Assembly (NCBI GenBank): GCA_046598525.1
Contig: JBKJIJ010000026.1
Location: 1 to 32,253 of the forward strand
Length of the DNA stretch: 32,253 nt
Reading direction: 5' to 3'
Source of the DNA: Methylotenera_A sp046598525
GTDB taxonomy: Bacteria > Pseudomonadota > Gammaproteobacteria > Burkholderiales > Methylophilaceae
The notes under the pieces were generated by a model. That model saw only the letters and a list, made by a program, of their open reading frames with translations, was not told where the DNA came from and did no database searches. Below are positions 7,547 through 15,684 of this stretch, piece by piece. The translations under genes were made by a program, and so were the position numbers. Positions within the stretch are counted from its first letter, which is position 1, and every line of letters begins with the position of its first letter.

Positions 7547-9004
7547 TTATTGCGGCAAGGTGAGGGTGATGCAGGTGCCTTTTGGATTGGCAGGCGCAAA
7601 CTCAATGCTACCGCCCAGTACTTCACACACTTTAAAGGCAAAGGGAATGCCTAAGCCTGTGCCAAAGCGCTTAGTTGATGGGCCGGGGCTGGCGGCGTGC
7701 GGGTCTGGCGTAAATGGCATGCCAACGCCTTCATCAATAATGGCTGTGATTAACGCGCCCGCTTCAAAATAAGCGTTTATTTGCAAGGCGCTGTGTTTGG
7801 GCGACGCATCAATGGCGTTAAGCATTAAGTTGTAAAACACTTGCTCAAGCAAATGCTCATCTGTGCGGATATCGCTGACGGCAGCATCAATATTTTTAAC
7901 AATTTTAATATCTTTATCGCGAATTTTTTGCACCAGCGGTAACAAGGCGCCATCTAAAATATGCTCAAATTTAACCAATTTTAATTGCGGTTTAATCGGC
8001 AATAAATACGCCAGTAAAGAACCAGTCCAGCGCTCTAGCCTATCCACCGTATTAATAATGCCATTCACCGAATCGCGCGTGTCATTGTCAAACGGAGGTA
8101 TATCAATCACCTGCGCCGTAGCGCGAATGCTGGCAAGCGGGTTGCGAATGTTGTGCGCCAACATTGGTACTAATAAGCCCATGGCAGCTTGCTTTTCGGT
8201 GCGCACCAACGCATCGCGGCTGGTTTGCAATTCGTCCGCCATTTTGTTGATTTCTTTTGAAAGCGTGACCAATTCAGCCGCGCCGGTTTCGGGCACTTTA
8301 TGCTCTAAATTACCGGCGCTAATTTCGGCGGTGGCTTTCATGACTGCATTTATGGGCGTAACAATGGCGCGCTTTAAAAAGATGCGCGATAAAAACAGCA
8401 ATAAACCGGCCAGCAAAATGGGCATAATTAAAACAGCAATGGCGGATTCTTTGGCCTCTTTTAAGCGCGTTTTAAGCTCATTTTGTTTTAGCGTGAGTAA
8501 ATCTTCGGCGCGTTTTGAGACGCTTTCATAATGGCTAAAAATACCGGTTTCAATATCTTTATACAGCGACTTTTGCGTATTTTTATCTGGCTTGGCTTGA
8601 TAGCGATAAAACAAGCTAGGTGCTTCGTTCACAAAAACGCGGTAATTGGCTTCTAGCTCGCTAATGGCTTGCTTTTCTTCTGCGCCAACGGCCAAGGCTT
8701 TTAGCTCTTCAAAATGGGTGAGGATGGATTGCGTGTATTCGTTGTATTCGGTTAGCGCTTCAGTATCTTCTAAAAAGAAGGCATCAAACAATTCTTTCAT
8801 TTGCCGATACAAATCGCCACGCGCCTGTTGAATTTCGCGCACTAAAAGGTTGATGCGTTGCGATTCGTTAGACGCTTTATCCCAGATATGAATACCATAC
8901 AAACCGCTGGCAAATGCCAATAAAATCAACGCGATAAAGATAAGCTCATGCAGTAACAGCAAATCACGCAACGGCCTTGCTTTATGTGTTTTGCTGGCGG
9001 CCAA
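7547..9004 (-). CDS. Membrane sensor histidine kinase with HAMP domain, no adjacent regulator
   Basis: A 485-residue kinase. A first membrane segment at about 15-38 and a second at about 188-210 bracket a helical periplasmic sensor region of about 150 residues with no familiar binding motif. Then come HAMP (about 211-263), the HisKA H-box MLAHNIRNPLAS with phospho-acceptor His284, and the ATPase domain with N-box NLMLNAIDA (392-400), G1 DEGVG (424-428) and G2 GTGLG (448-452). All catalytic motifs look intact. No response regulator gene is adjacent, so it is an orphan whose partner is elsewhere. It starts with TTG at 9004, 9 bp after the tonB stop; no ATG lies between, so translation is probably coupled to tonB. 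Confidence 0.87.
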   Translation of the reverse strand: MAASKTHKARPLRDLLLLHELIFIALILLAFASGLYGIHIWDKASNESQRINLLVREIQQARGDLYRQMKELFDAFFLEDTEALTEYNEYTQSILTHFEELKALAVGAEEKQAISELEANYRVFVNEAPSLFYRYQAKPDKNTQKSLYKDIETGIFSHYESVSKRAEDLLTLKQNELKTRLKEAKESAIAVLIMPILLAGLLLFLSRIFLKRAIVTPINAVMKATAEISAGNLEHKVPETGAAELVTLSKEINKMADELQTSRDALVRTEKQAAMGLLVPMLAHNIRNPLASIRATAQVIDIPPFDNDTRDSVNGIINTVDRLERWTGSLLAYLLPIKPQLKLVKFEHILDGALLPLVQKIRDKDIKIVKNIDAAVSDIRTDEHLLEQVFYNLMLNAIDASPKHSALQINAYFEAGALITAIIDEGVGMPFTPDPHAASPGPSTKRFGTGLGIPFAFKVCEVLGGSIEFAPANPKGTCITLTLPQ

Positions 9005-9013
9005 TTTGAATGA

Positions 9014-9769
9014 TTAAGCCAATTTAAACGAAACGGGCACAGTGATATTAAACGTGCGGTTGCGCAGTGACTCTGGCGGGGCGGGGAAAGGCGACGCTTT
9101 ACGCACCATTTCAATCGCTTGTTTATCTAGCGATTCGTAACCGCTGCCTTCTTTTACTTTTGCCGATAACACATTTCCATCGCCATCTAATCTCAAGTCA
9201 AGCAGCACATCGCCCTGATAGCCGCGCATTTGCGCGATTTTTGGATAGGATTTATGCTTAGCAATAGCGCGCCCCAATAAACCACCATATTCACCCAGCG
9301 CATTATCATCAATTGGCTGAACTTCTACTGGTTTTACTGGCACTGGTTCTGGCGTAGGCGGCGGCACAGTTGCAATCGGTACGGTTTCCGCTTTGGGTGC
9401 AACTGCAATAACATTTGGAACCACTTCGCTAGGCGCAGGTGTTGGGTCTTGGGCTACTTGAGTGGGTTCTTTTGGTGTGTTAGTAACTGGTTTTGGCAAC
9501 TCTTTAGGTTGGATTTTTTTAATCGGTTTGGGCGGAATCACCTCAGGTTTTACTGGCTCAATTGGCTGCACAGGCTCTATCACGGCGACAGGCTCTGGCG
9601 CTTTCGGTGGCGCTAATTCAATGGTTAATTCAATTGGTTTTTCTTTTGCCAAATCAAATCTTAAATTGGGTAAGGTTATCGCAAGAAAAGCATGCAATAA
9701 AATAGATGACACAATCGCCCAAATGATTGTTGAGTCTGAATTGATGGGATTTTTAATAACGACGTCCAA
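9014..9769 (-). CDS. tonB: TonB-type energy transducer
   Basis: A 251-residue protein. A short cytoplasmic end and one membrane anchor (about 14-34) lead into a Pro/Val/Glu-rich periplasmic spacer (about 53-150) and a C-terminal TonB domain. That domain contains YPKIAQMRGYQGDVLLDLRL and GYESLDKQAIEMVRKASPFP, the usual family pattern. TonB links ExbBD motors at the inner membrane to outer membrane receptors for metal chelates and similar cargo. Neither exbBD nor a receptor gene is in the window, so the cargo is unknown. The first possible start is TTG at 9769; the frame is open upstream to a stop without any ATG. The gene leads a two-gene unit with the histidine kinase. Confidence 0.88.
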   Translation of the reverse strand: MDVVIKNPINSDSTIIWAIVSSILLHAFLAITLPNLRFDLAKEKPIELTIELAPPKAPEPVAVIEPVQPIEPVKPEVIPPKPIKKIQPKELPKPVTNTPKEPTQVAQDPTPAPSEVVPNVIAVAPKAETVPIATVPPPTPEPVPVKPVEVQPIDDNALGEYGGLLGRAIAKHKSYPKIAQMRGYQGDVLLDLRLDGDGNVLSAKVKEGSGYESLDKQAIEMVRKASPFPAPPESLRNRTFNITVPVSFKLA

Positions 9770-9806
9770 GATGGTTGGTGTGCGACAATATTAGGCTAAA
9801 CCATTG

Positions 9807-9836
9807 ATTATACTATAGCTTATATTGAATTGGTAA
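9807..9836 (-). promoter_or_regulatory. Sigma-70-like promoter for tonB-kinase
   Basis: On the minus strand TTACCA (9836-9831) is followed after 18 bp by a perfect TATAAT (9812-9807). Transcription would start near 9800, about 30 bp before the tonB TTG. Confidence 0.55.
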
Positions 9837-9844
9837 TGCCAATT
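9828..9844. promoter_or_regulatory. Inverted repeat overlapping the tonB -35 box
   Basis: AATTGG-N5-CCAATT, with perfect 6-bp arms, covers the -35 element at 9831-9836. This is the right place for a repressor site. It does not resemble a Fur box, so the regulator is unknown. Confidence 0.4.
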
Positions 9845-9900
9845 TTGGTTGTAGTAAGCCAAGTAAGCAATGTTATGTTAAATCAATTTCCATAAAACGG

Positions 9901-11181
9901 CTAAACAATGCCTTCTAATAACTGCACGTTAACCAAGGTATTGCTTGCGCAATTGCCCACGGTATCGTCCAGCACAATAAAACAATTAGCCGTGCTCATG
10001 CTACTTAATACGCCAGAGCTTTGATTAGGCAGCGGTTTTACTTTCCAAACGCCCGCATCTTCATACAAAAATCCACGCTGAAATTCGGTGCGGCCTGTGG
10101 CTTTTTTAATGGCTTCTGTGCATTCCACTTTAAAAAGCGGCAAGGGTTTTGGCATGCTACCCATTAAGGTAATTAGCGCCTCGCGCACAAATTGATAAAA
10201 CGAAACCATGGTGGCTACTGGGTTGCCAGGCAGGCCAAAATAATGCGCCATTTGGCCGTTGCTACCTTGCACTTTGCCATAGGCTAATGGCCTGCCAGGC
10301 TTCATATTGATTTTCCAAAACAGCACTTGGCCATGCTTGGTGAGCAATGTTTTCATATAATCAGCTTCGCCAACCGATACGCCGCCACTAGTCATCACTA
10401 CATCGTTATTGCTGGCCGCTTTTAATACGGTAGCTTCTAATAAATCCGGGTTATCTGGCACAACACCTAAATCACTAATTTCTACTCCTAGCCTGCTTAG
10501 CATGCCAAACAGTGTGTAACGATTGCTATCATATATTTGGCCCTCAATAAGCGGGTTACCAACGCCGATTAATTCGTCACCAGTGCTAAAAAAAGCCACT
10601 TTGAGCGGTCTATAAGCGCTTAATTCGGCCACACCAAGCGATGCAACCAAGCCTAAATCGGCAGGGCGTAATAAGTGGCCTTTGATTAATACCGTTTGCC
10701 CAATTTTTAAATCATCACCCGCTGGGCGGATATTTTCACCTAATTTGGGCGCCATATTCAGCCTAATTCCATCATCCGCCATTTGCACGCGCTCTTGCAT
10801 CACCACAGCATCGGCACCTGCTGGAATCACCGCGCCGGTCATAATTTTGATGCATTCACCAGCATTTAATTCACCCAAAAAAGGTTTGCCTGCAAACGCG
10901 GTGCCGATTATTTTTAAAGTTTTATCGGCATCGGCCACTTTAATCGCAAAGCCATCCATGGCGGAATTATGGTGATTCGGCACATTGCTGGGTGAGGTGA
11001 TATCGCTTGCCAAAACACGCCCTAAACTTTGCATCACTGGCACTGTTTCAGTCGCGGTAATAGGGTTTAAAAATTGCTGAATATACAATCGCGCTGCCTG
11101 CACCGACATCGCATTTGGGTCGTAATCATCCATGCAACTTGGGTTTAAGGCGATTTGGGAAAGTGAGCTAAGTTTTGTCAT
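9901..11181 (-). CDS. moeA: Molybdopterin molybdenumtransferase MoeA
   Basis: A 426-residue MoeA, which inserts molybdate into adenylylated molybdopterin. Recognisable pieces are NHHNSAMDGFA in the N-terminal half, TGAVIPAGADAVVMQE, SGGVSVGEADY in the central MoaB-like domain and GLPGNPVATMVSF after it; the C-terminal domain is complete. About 25 residues precede the usual start of the family, beginning MTKLSSLSQ. The start overlaps the end of mobB by 4 bp (ATGA), so it is the last gene of moaA-mobA-mobB-moeA. I see no clear terminator after it; tonB follows on the same strand after 131 bp with its own promoter. Confidence 0.93.
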   Translation of the reverse strand: MTKLSSLSQIALNPSCMDDYDPNAMSVQAARLYIQQFLNPITATETVPVMQSLGRVLASDITSPSNVPNHHNSAMDGFAIKVADADKTLKIIGTAFAGKPFLGELNAGECIKIMTGAVIPAGADAVVMQERVQMADDGIRLNMAPKLGENIRPAGDDLKIGQTVLIKGHLLRPADLGLVASLGVAELSAYRPLKVAFFSTGDELIGVGNPLIEGQIYDSNRYTLFGMLSRLGVEISDLGVVPDNPDLLEATVLKAASNNDVVMTSGGVSVGEADYMKTLLTKHGQVLFWKINMKPGRPLAYGKVQGSNGQMAHYFGLPGNPVATMVSFYQFVREALITLMGSMPKPLPLFKVECTEAIKKATGRTEFQRGFLYEDAGVWKVKPLPNQSSGVLSSMSTANCFIVLDDTVGNCASNTLVNVQLLEGIV

Positions 11182-11714
11182 GCGCTTTGCGTAGAAAGTG
11201 ATAAATGTTGAATAATAAAAGCCGCAATGGCCGCGATATTGTTTAAATCTAAAACAGGAATATGCGTTAATGTATGCGCAGAATCGCTGGCAACCGCCAC
11301 AATATTGCTATCTTGCGTGGCCAATAAAGGCATATTTAAGCTGGGTCTATGCACTTCAATTTTGGCTATATTGGCTTGCTTAAAACCTTCTACCAAAATC
11401 AAATCGGCATAGTGATTATCAAATTTTGCGATTAATTCGTCTAAATCAGGCTCTTGCGCTAACTCTGTCATCAACGCCCAGCGCCTGTTTGAGGCGATTA
11501 AGGTTTGTACCGCGCCTGCTTCGCGAATCTGATAGCTATCTTTGCCTTTGTGATCAATATCAAATTGATGGTGCGCGTGTTTAATTACCGAAACGCGCAA
11601 ATTATGTTTAGCCAGTTCTGGGATTAATTGCGTAATAAGCGTGGTTTTGCCTGCATTGCTGCCAGCGGCGCAAATGCCAATAATTGGTAAAGGCCTATGT
11701 AAGGTTTTATGCAT
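11178..11714 (-). CDS. mobB: Molybdopterin-guanine dinucleotide biosynthesis adapter MobB
   Basis: A 178-residue P-loop protein. The Walker A motif GSNAGKTT lies at about residues 18-25, and EAGAVQTLIAS and LILVEGFKQANIAKIEVHR are typical of MobB. MobB binds GTP and assists MobA in forming the guanine dinucleotide cofactor, which bis-MGD enzymes such as formate dehydrogenase need. It overlaps mobA by 8 bp and moeA by 4 bp, pointing to coupled translation in one operon. Confidence 0.92.
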   Translation of the reverse strand: MHKTLHRPLPIIGICAAGSNAGKTTLITQLIPELAKHNLRVSVIKHAHHQFDIDHKGKDSYQIREAGAVQTLIASNRRWALMTELAQEPDLDELIAKFDNHYADLILVEGFKQANIAKIEVHRPSLNMPLLATQDSNIVAVASDSAHTLTHIPVLDLNNIAAIAAFIIQHLSLSTQSA

Positions 11715-12294
11715 GGCGCAATTTTAATTCTAAAGCCGCTAAATCTTCAAACGTATTCAAATTAACAAAAGCATCGCTGCAATCGCTAAAATCCACTTCT
11801 GTATAAGCTAGGCTTTTTTGCCAGCTACTCACACGTCGCTCGCCAGCGGCTAAATACGCCGTAAGTGAAGGCAACACACTTTTCTTACATAAACAAAACA
11901 CAGGGTGCGCGTTGCCATCGATGCTGGCGACGGCAATATCAGCCTGTTGCGTGATTAAGGCGTTAAGCAAGCGCTGCGCTAAATTGTGCGGCAATAAAGG
12001 TGAATCGCAAGGCACGGTTAATAAGTAATCATGCTTGGCATGCTGTAAACCCAAACTAAAGCCAGCCAGTGGTCCTATAAAATCAGCCTGCACGTCTTGG
12101 AAAACGGGGTAATTAAACGTTTGGTATTGCGTAATTTCGCGATTAGCATTAATCAAAATTTCATCCACTTGCGGCGTTAAGCGCTCAATCACATGCTCAA
12201 TCAACGGTTTTTGTTGTAGCGAAATCAAGCCTTTATCGATGCCGCCCATGCGCGTAGCGCTGCCACCTGAAAGAATAATGCTGGATATTGCCAA
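11707..12294 (-). CDS. mobA: Molybdenum cofactor guanylyltransferase MobA
   Basis: A 195-residue nucleotidyltransferase that joins GMP from GTP to molybdopterin. The N-terminal LSGGSATRMGGIDKGL loop binds GTP, and the lysine is conserved. VPCDSPLLP holds the metal-binding aspartate, and DFIGPLAG is another family block. The frame opens with TTG at 12294 (LSGG begins only seven residues later), so no ATG start is possible without losing the nucleotide loop. It begins 8 bp after the moaA stop. Confidence 0.92.
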   Translation of the reverse strand: MAISSIILSGGSATRMGGIDKGLISLQQKPLIEHVIERLTPQVDEILINANREITQYQTFNYPVFQDVQADFIGPLAGFSLGLQHAKHDYLLTVPCDSPLLPHNLAQRLLNALITQQADIAVASIDGNAHPVFCLCKKSVLPSLTAYLAAGERRVSSWQKSLAYTEVDFSDCSDAFVNLNTFEDLAALELKLRHA

Positions 12295-12302
12295 AGCTTA
12301 AA

Positions 12303-13301
12303 CTAACCGCCTGTATGCGACATAAACCGAATAACAGCAGGTTCTGCACGGCGCAAATCAAAATCGTGGCCTTTGGGTTTAATGTGCATGCTGCCCAAAA
12401 TGGCGGCAATTAAAGGCGCGTCATCATCGGGATATTCCCGCAATAGCGGCATCAGTTCTATTTTGTCTTCTTGCCCCAAGCATAGATACAATTCACCCTT
12501 GCAGGTGATGCGCACGCGGTTGCAGCTTTCACAAAAGTTGTGTGAATGTGGTGAAATGAAGCCGATTTTAGTATGGCTATTCGCCACGCGCCAATAACGC
12601 GCTGGGCCGCCTGTGCTCTCAGTGCTGGGCAGAAGTGAGTACTTGCTTTGCAATAGTTTTAACGTATCTGCATTGCTCACAAATGTACTTTCGCGAGTGT
12701 GGTCAACATCGCCCAATGGCATTTCTTCAATAAAGCTAATATCAATTTTTTGATCAATCGCAAATTGCACTAAATCCGCCGCTTCATCATCGTTGCTGCC
12801 GCGCATTAAAACTGTATTGATTTTAATGCCTTCAAAGCCTGCATCTATGCTTGCTTGCAATCCAGTTAATACTTTATTTAAATCGCCTGTGCGGGTGATT
12901 TTTTTAAAGCGTTCGGCTTTTAAGCTGTCTATTGAAATATTAATGCGTTTTACACCTGCGTTTTTTAAAGCTAGCGCTTGCTTCTCTAGCTGGCTGCCGT
13001 TGGTAGTAAGCACTAACTCATTTAAGCCATCCAGCTTGCCCACTTCTTCAAACAGCCACAACGCATTTTTGCGCACCAAAGGCTCGCCGCCTGTAATGCG
13101 CACTTTGCTTACGCCTAAATTAACAAATACTCTAACCAATCGCGCACACTCTTCAAGGCTTAATACTTCGTCGCGCGGCAAAAATGTCATGTCTTCAGAC
13201 ATGCAGTACACGCACCTAAAATCGCAGCGATCGGTGATGGATAGGCGAATGTAATCGACTGTGCGGCCAAATTGATCGACTAATGTGGGTTGATTTAACA
13301 T
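12303..13301 (-). CDS. moaA: GTP 3',8-cyclase MoaA (radical SAM)
   Basis: A 332-residue radical SAM enzyme, the first step of molybdenum cofactor synthesis from GTP. The N-terminal 4Fe-4S site is CDFRCVYC (Cys26, Cys30, Cys33). The C-terminal second cluster has the C-x2-C-x13-C spacing, starting at FCESC. The protein ends in the Gly-Gly tail that MoaA needs for activity. ITGGEPLVR is the SAM-binding GGEP motif. It heads the cofactor operon and faces fdsG across 242 bp. No moaC, moaD, moaE or mogA gene is in the window. Confidence 0.95.
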   Translation of the reverse strand: MLNQPTLVDQFGRTVDYIRLSITDRCDFRCVYCMSEDMTFLPRDEVLSLEECARLVRVFVNLGVSKVRITGGEPLVRKNALWLFEEVGKLDGLNELVLTTNGSQLEKQALALKNAGVKRINISIDSLKAERFKKITRTGDLNKVLTGLQASIDAGFEGIKINTVLMRGSNDDEAADLVQFAIDQKIDISFIEEMPLGDVDHTRESTFVSNADTLKLLQSKYSLLPSTESTGGPARYWRVANSHTKIGFISPHSHNFCESCNRVRITCKGELYLCLGQEDKIELMPLLREYPDDDAPLIAAILGSMHIKPKGHDFDLRRAEPAVIRFMSHTGG

Positions 13302-13323
13302 AAGCTTATTTTATGACGTATTG

Positions 13324-13335
13324 TGTATGCATACA
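13324..13335. promoter_or_regulatory. Perfect 12-bp palindrome before moaA
   Basis: TGTATGCATACA lies 22 bp upstream of the moaA ATG, between moaA and fdsG. Its place fits an operator, but it matches no site I know. Confidence 0.35.
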
Positions 13336-13439
13336 ATGAAAGACAGTTGTTTAGTCGCTTTTGTGCAATTGTTGAATAATAAAAATTAAACTAAATTTAA
13401 TACAATTTTAAAAAAAATGCTAAGGCATGGAATTTACAC

Positions 13440-13495
13440 GCTACAAACACGTCTGATACTGTGTAGCCAGCCCATTTTTGGCCTTTAATAAGGCC
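13440..13495. promoter_or_regulatory. Two inverted repeats before fdsG
   Basis: GCTACA (13440-13445) is inverted as TGTAGC (13462-13467) with a 16-bp spacer. Just after it, GGCCTT-N4-AAGGCC (13480-13495) forms a perfect palindrome, 48 bp before the fdsG start. Related formate dehydrogenase operons are controlled by a LysR-type protein (FdsR in Cupriavidus), so these are candidate sites. No LysR gene is in the window. Confidence 0.4.
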
Positions 13496-13543
13496 GCGAA
13501 TAGGTATATTATTACATTAATAACTGTTGCAATAAGGATATCT

Positions 13544-14023
13544 GTGGCAAACGCACTATCGATAGAAACATTAATAACAATTCAAACACTTATCGCCCAG
13601 CATAAACAAATGCCTGGTGCGTTAATGCCACTTTTGCATGCCATTCAAGACACAATTGGCTATATTCCAGAAGACAGTTATTTGCCGATTTCGAAAGCGC
13701 TGGCTTTATCCGTTGCCGAAGTGCATGGCGTAGTTACGTTTTATCATCATTTTAGAACGCACCCAGTTGGAAAGCACATTTTGCACGTTTGCCGCGCCGA
13801 ATCTTGCCAAGCGATGGGTGCCGAAAAGTTAGAAGCCAGCATTAAAGCCAAATTAAACATTGATTATCATCAAACCACCAGCGATGGCGCGATTACTTTA
13901 GAGCCGATTTATTGCTTGGGCAATTGTGCCTGCTCTCCCGCCGTGATGATGGATGATGAAGTGTATGGTCGCATGGATAGCCAAAAAATGGCCGAATTGA
14001 TTAGTGAGGCGCGTGCATCATGA
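13544..14023 (+). CDS. fdsG: NAD-dependent formate dehydrogenase gamma subunit FdsG
   Basis: A 159-residue NuoE-like subunit carrying one 2Fe-2S cluster. The ligands fit VCRAESC (Cys83, Cys88) and CLGNC (Cys124, Cys128). It passes electrons within the cytoplasmic FdsABG complex. The frame is open back to a TTG at 13478, but GTG at 13544 has AAGGA 5 bp upstream and gives the usual family length, so I chose it. Its end overlaps fdsB by 4 bp. It is the first gene of fdsG-fdsB-fdsA-fdhD-fdsD. Confidence 0.9.
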   Translation: MANALSIETLITIQTLIAQHKQMPGALMPLLHAIQDTIGYIPEDSYLPISKALALSVAEVHGVVTFYHHFRTHPVGKHILHVCRAESCQAMGAEKLEASIKAKLNIDYHQTTSDGAITLEPIYCLGNCACSPAVMMDDEVYGRMDSQKMAELISEARAS

Positions 14024-15660
14024 TTAAAGTCCCTATGATTAAAGTTTATGTACCTCGCGATTCTACTGCATTAAGTGTGGGTGCAAACCGCACCGCTAAA
14101 GCAATTCAGCAAGAAGCGCAAAAACGTGGCATTGAAATTGAGCTAATTCGCAACGGTTCGCGCGGATTATTCTGGCTAGAGCCATTTGTAGAGGTGGCGA
14201 CAGCTAATGGCCGCGTGGCGTTTGCGCCAGTGCAGCCTAACGATGTAGCTAGTTTGTTTGATGCCTATTTTTTAAATCCTGATTCAAGCACGGCCAAAGC
14301 GCATCCACTTTATTTGGGCTTAACTGAAGAGCTTGAATGGCTCAAAAAACAACAGCGTTTAACCTTTGCGCGTATTGGCATTACAGACCCCGTTTCGTTA
14401 GAAGATTATCTAGCGCACGATGGTTACAAAGGTTTAGCCAATGCACTTAAATTAAGCCCAGCCGAAATCGTCAAAACCGTCACCGATTCTGGCTTGCGTG
14501 GTCGCGGCGGTGCGGCTTTTCCAACGGGTATTAAGTGGAATACAGTACTTGGAGCGGGAGCGGAAAGTAAAAATAAAGCAGGGGCAGGCGAAAAAGGTGT
14601 GCAAAAATACATAGTATGCAACGCCGATGAAGGCGATTCTGGCACTTACTCTGACCGCATGGTGATGGAAGATGACCCGTTTGTGCTGATTGAAGGCATG
14701 ACCATTGCAGGAATCGCCGTGGGTGCGAATCAAGGCTATATTTATTTGCGCTCTGAGTATCCACATGCGCTACATATTTTGAATGAAGCAATTGCCAAAG
14801 CCGAAACGTCTGGCTATTTGGGCGACAATATTTGCGGCACAAATCATACATTTAAATTAGAAGTGCGCCGCGCCGCAGGTGCTTATGTATGTGGCGAAGA
14901 AACTTCACTGCTAGAAAGCCTAGAAGGCAAACGCGGCTTGGTGCGCTTTAAGCCGCCACTGCCAGCGATTGAGGGCTTGTTTGGCAAGCCAACCGTGGTT
15001 AACAACGTTATTTCTTTGGCGACTATTCCTATTATTTTAGACAAAGGTGCGCAGTTTTATGCTGATTACGGCATGGGCCGTTCACGCGGTACTTTGCCGA
15101 TTCAGCTAGCGGGTAATATTAAACATGGCGGCTTGGTTGAGCTGGCCTTTGGTGCAACGTTACGCGAATTATTGTACGATTTTGGCGGCGGTTCTTATAC
15201 TGGCAAGCCCATTCGCGCGGTGCAAGTAGGCGGCCCATTGGGTGCATTCTTGCCAGAAAGCCAATTTGATACGCCGCTGGATTACGAAGAATTTAGCAAA
15301 ATTTGGGCGGTGCTGGGCCATGGCGGTATTGTGGCGTTTGACGATACAGTGGATATGGCCAAAATGGCGCGTTACGCGTTTGAGTTTTGCGCGATTGAAA
15401 GCTGTGGCAAATGTACTCCATGCCGCATAGGTTCTACACGCGGCGTAGAAGTGATTGATAAAATCATCAACGGCACCGACGTAGAAAAGAATACCAAGCT
15501 GGTGCGTGATTTATCCGACACCATGTTAAACGGTTCATTGTGCGCGCTAGGCGGCATGACGCCTTACCCAGTGCTGAGCGCGATGAATCATTTTGCGGAA
15601 GATTTTGTGCCAAAGCCAAAATCTACACTTAAAAAAATTATTGATATAGTTGTTGCCTAA
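14020..15660 (+). CDS. fdsB: NAD-dependent formate dehydrogenase beta subunit FdsB
   Basis: A 546-residue NuoF-like subunit that binds FMN and NAD and delivers electrons to NAD. After an N-terminal thioredoxin-like part come the FMN/NAD loop GRGGAAFPTG (161-170), NADEGDSGTYSDR (201-213) and GAYVCGEETSLLESLEGKRG. The 4Fe-4S site is ESCGKCTPC (Cys462, Cys465, Cys468) with a fourth cysteine at 508. A Gly/Ala/Lys-rich run at about 178-194, between KW and KYIVCNAD, makes that loop longer than I expect for the family. The gene begins with an 11-bp direct repeat that doubles the start (ATG at 14020 and 14035, giving MIKVP then MIKVY), so either ATG could be used. Confidence 0.93.
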   Translation: MIKVPMIKVYVPRDSTALSVGANRTAKAIQQEAQKRGIEIELIRNGSRGLFWLEPFVEVATANGRVAFAPVQPNDVASLFDAYFLNPDSSTAKAHPLYLGLTEELEWLKKQQRLTFARIGITDPVSLEDYLAHDGYKGLANALKLSPAEIVKTVTDSGLRGRGGAAFPTGIKWNTVLGAGAESKNKAGAGEKGVQKYIVCNADEGDSGTYSDRMVMEDDPFVLIEGMTIAGIAVGANQGYIYLRSEYPHALHILNEAIAKAETSGYLGDNICGTNHTFKLEVRRAAGAYVCGEETSLLESLEGKRGLVRFKPPLPAIEGLFGKPTVVNNVISLATIPIILDKGAQFYADYGMGRSRGTLPIQLAGNIKHGGLVELAFGATLRELLYDFGGGSYTGKPIRAVQVGGPLGAFLPESQFDTPLDYEEFSKIWAVLGHGGIVAFDDTVDMAKMARYAFEFCAIESCGKCTPCRIGSTRGVEVIDKIINGTDVEKNTKLVRDLSDTMLNGSLCALGGMTPYPVLSAMNHFAEDFVPKPKSTLKKIIDIVVA

Positions 15661-15684
15661 AAGTTAGGGCGGCCGGAGCAAACC

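Noticed and set aside
7863..8531. A 222-codon open frame on the plus strand
   Set aside because: It is antisense to the histidine kinase, whose motifs are intact; the translation is low-complexity and looks like no known family.
13478..13543. Upstream TTG start giving FdsG 22 more residues
   Set aside because: The extension runs through the GGCCTT palindrome, has no ribosome site and exceeds the family length; GTG 13544 has AAGGA before it.
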